Below, one piece after another: positions 15,655-19,398 of a stretch of 19,398 nt of DNA. The DNA is from JBAZDC01 sp041654595 (lineage in GTDB: Bacteria; Pseudomonadota; Gammaproteobacteria; Burkholderiales; Burkholderiaceae_B). Made by a program: the position numbers and the translations under genes. Position 1 is the stretch's first letter. Each line of letters begins with the position of its first letter. The notes under the pieces are model-generated. The model made no database searches, had not been told where the DNA came from, and was given only the letters and a program-made list of their open reading frames with translations. Location: the NCBI GenBank assembly GCA_964551305.1, contig CAZKBT010000058.1:1-19398 (forward strand). The letters run 5' to 3'.

Positions 15655-15846
15655 ATGCGCCTGTTACTCGCGATCTTTCTTCCATTCGTCGTTTTCTTCA
15701 CGATCGGCCGCCCCATCTCGGGCATCGTCTGCCTGATTTTGCAGATCACACTCATAGGATGGATTCCCGCCGCCATTTGGGCGACCTATGCCTTGAGCCA
15801 ATACAAGACCGACAAGAAAATCGAACGCGCCCTTGACGGGCGCTGA
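15655..15846 (+). CDS. YqaE/Pmp3-family small membrane protein
   Basis: 63-aa protein with two hydrophobic segments (about residues 2-18 and 22-46) and a basic tail. The sequence LLAIFLPFVVFFTIGRP...CLILQITLIGWIPAAIWA is characteristic of UPF0057/Pmp3 proteolipids, small inner-membrane proteins linked to membrane potential and salt or stress responses in other organisms. No strong SD is seen. It is 24 bases upstream of the MFS gene and may be cotranscribed. The family match is strong; the physiological role here is unknown. Confidence 0.9.
   Translation: MRLLLAIFLPFVVFFTIGRPISGIVCLILQITLIGWIPAAIWATYALSQYKTDKKIERALDGR
15827..15843 (+). repeat. GC-rich 6-bp stem-loop at the end of yqaE-type gene
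   Basis: GCGCCC, loop TTGAC, GGGCGC form a perfect stem covering the last codons of the gene. No T-run follows, so it is not a standard terminator. It may stabilise the upstream message or reduce readthrough into the MFS gene. Confidence 0.4.
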
Positions 15847-15870
15847 CAGCCACAGGCCCTCCATTCGCTT

Positions 15871-17094
15871 ATGCCGCGCCTCGCCGACTCTTCGCATCCG
15901 CAATCCCTCGGTCCATGGCTGGTGCTCATGATGGCGGTGGCCACCGGCATCTCGGTGGCCAGCCTTTATTATGCCCAGCCCCTGCTGAACACGATCGCCA
16001 CCGAATTCACCTTGTCGCCGTCGACGGCAGGCTCGGCGGTCACCGCCTCGCAACTGAGCTATGGCATCGGCCTATTGCTGCTCGTCCCCTTGGGCGACCT
16101 GCTGGAAAAGCGCGCGCTGATCGTGACCATGTGCCTGCTGAGCGCCGGCGGCCTGTTGCTGTGCGGCCTGGCCCCGGATTTTCAATGGCTATTGCTCGGC
16201 ACGGCAATAGCCGGCCTGTTCGCGGTCGCCGCGCAGATCATGATTCCCTTTGCGGCCACGTTGGCGGCGCCCGAGCAGCGAGGACGGGTCATAGGCACCC
16301 TGATGAGCGGACTGCTGCTGGGCATATTGCTTGCGCGCACCGCGGCAGGCGCCATTTCGTCGCTGTCGCATTGGAGGGTGGTCTATCTGATCGCCGCCGC
16401 GCTGATGACCATCAACGGACTCATCCTGCTGCTCGCGCTGCCCAAGCACCATGTCCCGACCGGCCTGAGCTACGGCAGGCTGATCAAGTCGGTCGGACAG
16501 CTGATGATCGAAGAGCCCGTGCTGCGCCTGCGCGCCTTCCTCGGCATGACGGCGTTTTCCTTGTTCGGCCTGTTCTGGACGACCCTGGCCTTTCTGCTTG
16601 CCCGGCCTCCGTACGAATTTTCCGATGCCACGATAGGCTTGGTCGGCCTGACCGGCATCGCCGGCGCCGTCTCCGCCAACATGACGGGACGTTTGGCCGA
16701 TCGCGGCAAAGGCGTCGCCGCCACCCGCGCCGGCCTGCTGGGATTGCTCCTGGCATGGCTGCCGCTAGGCTTTGCTCCCTCTTCCCTTGCCGCGTTGCTG
16801 ATCGGCATCCTGATACTGGATTGCTCGGTACAGCTCGTCCAAGTCAGCAACCAAAGCGTGATCTATAAACTACGCCCGCAAGCGCGCAACCGGATGAACG
16901 CGGGTTACATGACCTGTTATTTCATGGGCGGCGCCGCCGGCTCGACCCTGGCCGCCTACCTGTTCGAGCATTACGACTGGGCGGGCATCGTCAGCGCCGG
17001 CGCGGTCATCGCCGGCATCGCGCTTGCCACCGGACTGGCAACCCTGCGCGCCTCGCGCAACCCCAAGTCGCGCGAATCGAAGCCGGCCAAGTAA
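15871..17094 (+). CDS. Major facilitator superfamily transporter
   Basis: 407-aa inner-membrane protein with about 12 hydrophobic segments in two halves. MFS motif A appears as GDLLEKR at residues 75-81 and again, degenerate, as GRLADRG in the second half. It resembles drug/sugar efflux-type MFS proteins with the N-terminal SLYYAQPLLNTIATEF stretch. No substrate can be inferred. The start ATG 15871 lies 24 bases after the yqaE-type gene. It converges with the DASS transporter, about 50 bases apart. Confidence 0.9.
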   Translation: MPRLADSSHPQSLGPWLVLMMAVATGISVASLYYAQPLLNTIATEFTLSPSTAGSAVTASQLSYGIGLLLLVPLGDLLEKRALIVTMCLLSAGGLLLCGLAPDFQWLLLGTAIAGLFAVAAQIMIPFAATLAAPEQRGRVIGTLMSGLLLGILLARTAAGAISSLSHWRVVYLIAAALMTINGLILLLALPKHHVPTGLSYGRLIKSVGQLMIEEPVLRLRAFLGMTAFSLFGLFWTTLAFLLARPPYEFSDATIGLVGLTGIAGAVSANMTGRLADRGKGVAATRAGLLGLLLAWLPLGFAPSSLAALLIGILILDCSVQLVQVSNQSVIYKLRPQARNRMNAGYMTCYFMGGAAGSTLAAYLFEHYDWAGIVSAGAVIAGIALATGLATLRASRNPKSRESKPAK

Positions 17095-17143
17095 GGGACA
17101 ACGATGCCCCTCCCCGCCAAAGGCGCTGGCGCACGGCAACGGA

Positions 17144-18640
17144 TTACAACCAGCCCAGCCAGCGCCAATACGTGGCGGCAAAGGCCATCATCAACACGTA
17201 GCCGATCAAGGTCAGCACAAGGCCGGTCCTGGCGAACTGCTTCGCGTTGAAGGTATCCGTCGCCATGCAGACCATGTTTTGCGGGGCGTTGATCGGAAGG
17301 ATGAATCCGAAACTGACTGCGAACCCCAGCACCATCGTCATGCCCAACTGATTGAAATCTCCCGGCAAGACCGACAACAAGGACATCAAAATGGGTAAGA
17401 ACGCCGACGTCAGCGCGGTCGCGCTGGCGAATCCGAGGTGTATCACGATCAAGAACGCGCAGAGGATGGCCAAGACGGCCAGCGCCCCCCATTGATCCAA
17501 TCCCGTATAGCGGATCACCATGGCGGCCAGCCACTGGCCGGCCTGCGTGGACAGCAGCGCTGTGCCCAGGCTGATGCCGACTCCGAAGACGATGATGGTC
17601 CCCCAAGGGATGCGCGACTGCATGTCCTTCCAGGTCATCACGCCCACGCGGGGCAATAGCAAGATCACCAGGCCGGCATAGGTGGTCGACGTCGTATCGA
17701 AATTGTGCAGCTTGCCTTCGGTGGACCAGGCCAGCAGCAAGCCCAGCGACACGGCCAGCAAGCGCTTTTGCAGGCCGGTCATGGGCCCGAGCGCATCGAG
17801 CTCGGCCTTGACCGCCTGTCGCCCTCCGGGCAACTGATTGGTTTCCGGCGGCAGCATCCACATGACGGTATAAAACAGAACCACAGACATCAGAATGGCC
17901 CATGGCGCGCCGGCAATGAGCCACTCCGCCCAGGTGACGCGCTGGCCTAACATTTTCTCCATGAAGCCCACGGTCAGCAGATTCTGCGCGGCCGCGGTCT
18001 GTATCCCCACGTTCCAGATGCTGGTGCCCTGCGCCACCACGATCATGATTCCCGCCGCGATGTTGGAGCGCTTATCGACACCGAACGCCGCGATCACTCC
18101 CATCATGATAGGCACGACGCAAGCGCTGCGCGCCGTTGCGCTGGGCACGACCAGGCTGAGCAGAAAGGTGACGGCTATCGCGCCTATCATGATCCGCCTG
18201 GTGCTGACGCCGATGCGCTCCAGGGTATACAAGGCGATCCGCTTGTCCAGTCCCGTGAGCGTCATGGCCGCCGCGATGAACAACGCGCCGCCCACCAGCG
18301 CCAGGGCCGGGCTGGAAAAACCCGCCAATGCCATGCCGATCGCCCTGGACGTTCCGTAAAGCGTCTCTGGATCATCGGCAAGCGGCGCCGTTCCGAGCAG
18401 GAAAGCCATCAGCGTCGTGATCATCACGGCGCTGCTTTCATAGGAAACCGCTTCGCTGATCCACACCACCACGGCGAACACCAGAATGGCCAGCATGCGA
18501 TGGCCGGCCACCGACAATCCCTCCGGCGTCGGCAAGGCCAGCACGACCAGCATGGCGGCCACCGCCAGCCAGAGTCCCATCGTCAGCGAAAACTTCGATG
18601 CCGGAGCCGGACCGGCGGTATTCGGTATGGCAGACTGCAT
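17144..18640 (-). CDS. DASS/SLC13-family anion transporter
   Basis: 498-aa inner-membrane permease of the divalent anion:Na+ symporter family, which carries dicarboxylates, tricarboxylates or sulfate. Hydrophobic segments span the chain. The two substrate/cation-site regions are recognisable as VPSATARSACVVPI (S167-A168-T169) and FASATALTSAFLPI (S406-A407-T408); the first is SNT in many characterised members. The start at ATG 18640 (MQSAIPN) is chosen because AGGAG (18649-18653) lies 8 bases upstream; the ATG at 18646 would be only 2 bases from it. Substrate and coupling ion cannot be determined. Confidence 0.88.
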   Translation of the reverse strand: MQSAIPNTAGPAPASKFSLTMGLWLAVAAMLVVLALPTPEGLSVAGHRMLAILVFAVVVWISEAVSYESSAVMITTLMAFLLGTAPLADDPETLYGTSRAIGMALAGFSSPALALVGGALFIAAAMTLTGLDKRIALYTLERIGVSTRRIMIGAIAVTFLLSLVVPSATARSACVVPIMMGVIAAFGVDKRSNIAAGIMIVVAQGTSIWNVGIQTAAAQNLLTVGFMEKMLGQRVTWAEWLIAGAPWAILMSVVLFYTVMWMLPPETNQLPGGRQAVKAELDALGPMTGLQKRLLAVSLGLLLAWSTEGKLHNFDTTSTTYAGLVILLLPRVGVMTWKDMQSRIPWGTIIVFGVGISLGTALLSTQAGQWLAAMVIRYTGLDQWGALAVLAILCAFLIVIHLGFASATALTSAFLPILMSLLSVLPGDFNQLGMTMVLGFAVSFGFILPINAPQNMVCMATDTFNAKQFARTGLVLTLIGYVLMMAFAATYWRWLGWL

Positions 18641-18848
18641 TCCCATTTCTCCTCTCCGGACCGCCATGACGGTCTTTTCACCGTGTTCAACGCCGCCCAT
18701 CATTACATGAGCGGCGCAAACGCGCCACTCATGCCGCTGCGCATCACACAAGGCGCTCCAGATGCGCTACACTCACGAGCTCTCGAGGGGGGCGTCGAAT
18801 CCGGTTAAAATCGGCTACCGGCGCCCATGGCCGACCGCCACCCTCATC
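18641..18848. promoter_or_regulatory. Control region between DASS transporter and tRNA genes
   Basis: No gene seen. The minus-strand SD of the transporter is at 18649-18653. On the plus strand TAAAAT at 18806-18811 is a plausible -10 for the tRNA transcript, followed by GC-rich sequence that would act as a stringent-type discriminator; the -35 is not convincing. Confidence 0.3.
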
Positions 18849-18938
18849 GGAAGCGTGCCAGAGCGGTTGAATGGACTGGTCTTGAAAACCAGCGACGGGG
18901 CAACTCGTCCGTGAGTTCGAATCTCACCGCTTCCGCCA
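18849..18938 (+). tRNA. tRNA-Ser(UGA)
   Basis: 90 nt including encoded CCA. Acceptor GGAAGCG pairs with CGCTTCC, then GCCA. The anticodon stem CTGGT/ACCAG (18876-18880/18888-18892) encloses loop CTTGAAA with anticodon TGA at 18883-18885. It has a long class II variable arm and the T loop TTCGAAT. It is 51 bases upstream of tRNA-Leu and probably cotranscribed. Confidence 0.97.
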
Positions 18939-18989
18939 TCAGCATCCCGGTACTGACCGGACAGAACACCCCGGCAACGGGACTACTCG

Positions 18990-19306
18990 GCCCGAGTGGT
19001 GAAATTGGTAGACGCAAGGGACTTGAATAATTTGAGCCCTCCCGGGGAAACCCGCGAGGTGTAGCCCGTCAAACTCGGTGAACGCCCTGGATGCCCGCAT
19101 CCGAGCCAACGCCGAGCCAAGCCCGGATCGAAAGACCCGAGGAAGGTGTAGAGAGCAGACGGCGGGCGCCTAAGGTCGCAAGACTATGGCGAAGGCGTGC
19201 TCCAGACCACGAACATCGCCCTGGCGCGATGGCGGTGAAAGCCGAAGTGGTAAGAAAATCCCTCGACCTTTTGGTCGTGCCGGTTCGATTCCGGCCTCGG
19301 GCACCA
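18990..19306 (+). tRNA. tRNA-Leu(UAA) interrupted by a group I intron
   Basis: The exons are 18990-19024 and 19255-19306. Joined, they make an 87-nt tRNA with CCA. Acceptor GCCCGAG pairs with CTCGGGC, then ACCA. The anticodon stem AGGGA/TCCCT encloses the loop CTTAAAA with anticodon TAA. A long variable arm (CGACC/GGTCG with a TTTT loop) and T arm GCCGG-TTCGATT-CCGGC identify a class II leucine tRNA. Without removal of the 230 nt between U34 and A35, no anticodon loop forms, so the intron must splice for function. Confidence 0.96.
19025..19254 (+). ncRNA. Group I self-splicing intron in tRNA-Leu anticodon (subgroup IC3-like)
   Basis: 230-nt intron inserted after U34, ending in G19254 (omega-G). 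Traced pairings: P1, exon CUU with 19034-19036 including U19024-G19034 wobble at the splice site; P2 hairpin with GAAA tetraloop at 19047-19050; P3 19066-19070 with 19158-19162; P4 19074-19078 with 19112-19116; P7 19153-19157 with 19198-19202; P8 19167-19170 with 19188-19191; P9 19215-19219 with 19226-19230. Start (GAATAATTTGAGCC) and end (AGTGGTAAG) recall the Anabaena tRNA-Leu intron. There is no room for a homing endonuclease. Self-splicing is inferred from structure. Confidence 0.93.
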
Positions 19307-19398
19307 TTATCCGGCCCTCTCCATCCTGGAAGCGCCCATCTTCAGGCTCTACCCCATAAACGGGGGATCTAGGCATTCATCAGACTCGGTTAATCACA

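Noticed and set aside
17115..17131. CGCCA/TGGCG stem between the MFS and DASS genes as a bidirectional terminator
   Set aside because: Only 5 bp with no T-run on either side; position is right but the evidence is too weak.
19352..19365. CCCC/GGGG hairpin after tRNA-Leu as terminator
   Set aside because: Only a 4-bp stem and no T-tract; may be chance.
18827..19372. Plus-strand frames of 67 and 93 aa across the tRNA region
   Set aside because: They run through tRNA-Ser, tRNA-Leu and the ribozyme; structured RNA explains the sequence.
19170..19376. Minus-strand 68-aa frame containing VPEAGIEPARPKGRGI
   Set aside because: This is the well-known false protein made by reading the antisense of a tRNA 3' half; it lies over the tRNA-Leu gene and intron.

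Overview
The window looks like ordinary chromosome from a GC-rich betaproteobacterium, most likely a member of the Alcaligenaceae (Bordetella/Achromobacter relatives). This is inferred from GC content, protein flavour and the neighbourhood cysS / TPR protein / cyclophilin / lpxH / uppP / suhB / trmJ; no database search was possible. There are no insertion sequences, CRISPR arrays or phage genes.

Left part (1-9578), housekeeping. A 3'-truncated cysS (minus) diverges from a plus-strand run of a secreted TPR protein, cyclophilin ppiB and lpxH. lpxH meets uppP (minus) tail to tail across a shared CTAG. suhB lies just upstream of uppP on the minus strand and diverges from trmJ (plus). After a 247-base AT-richer gap with several symmetric sequences come a small acidic protein of unknown function, a luciferase-like flavin oxidoreductase, a YggS-type PLP protein, and a convergent aromatic aminotransferase with a good sigma70 promoter.

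Middle part (9813-15541). A cytoplasmic-type gamma-glutamyltransferase homologue precedes a two-gene DNA repair cassette. The first gene is a bacterial FAN1-type VRR-NUC nuclease. The second is an Fe-S helicase of the XPD/DinG group with a RecB/Cas4-like nuclease domain at its N-terminus. The genes overlap by 4 bases. A near-consensus LexA box ends two bases before the nuclease start codon and lies inside a 13-bp inverted repeat that includes the start codon. This points to an SOS-inducible crosslink or structure repair module, possibly translated from a leaderless or hairpin-masked mRNA.

Right part (15590-19398). A YqaE/Pmp3 membrane peptide and an MFS transporter face a DASS/SLC13-type anion transporter. 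Then come tRNA-Ser(UGA) and a tRNA-Leu(UAA) interrupted by a 230-nt group I intron. The intron sits between U34 and A35 of the anticodon, the same place as the classical cyanobacterial/plastid tRNA-Leu intron. P1, P2, P3, P4, P7, P8 and P9 pairings can all be traced.

The strongest observations are the tRNA-Leu(UAA) group I intron, the LexA-controlled FAN1 / nuclease-helicase cassette with its start-codon stem, and a cyclophilin gene that appears to encode both an exported and a cytosolic form from two in-frame starts.
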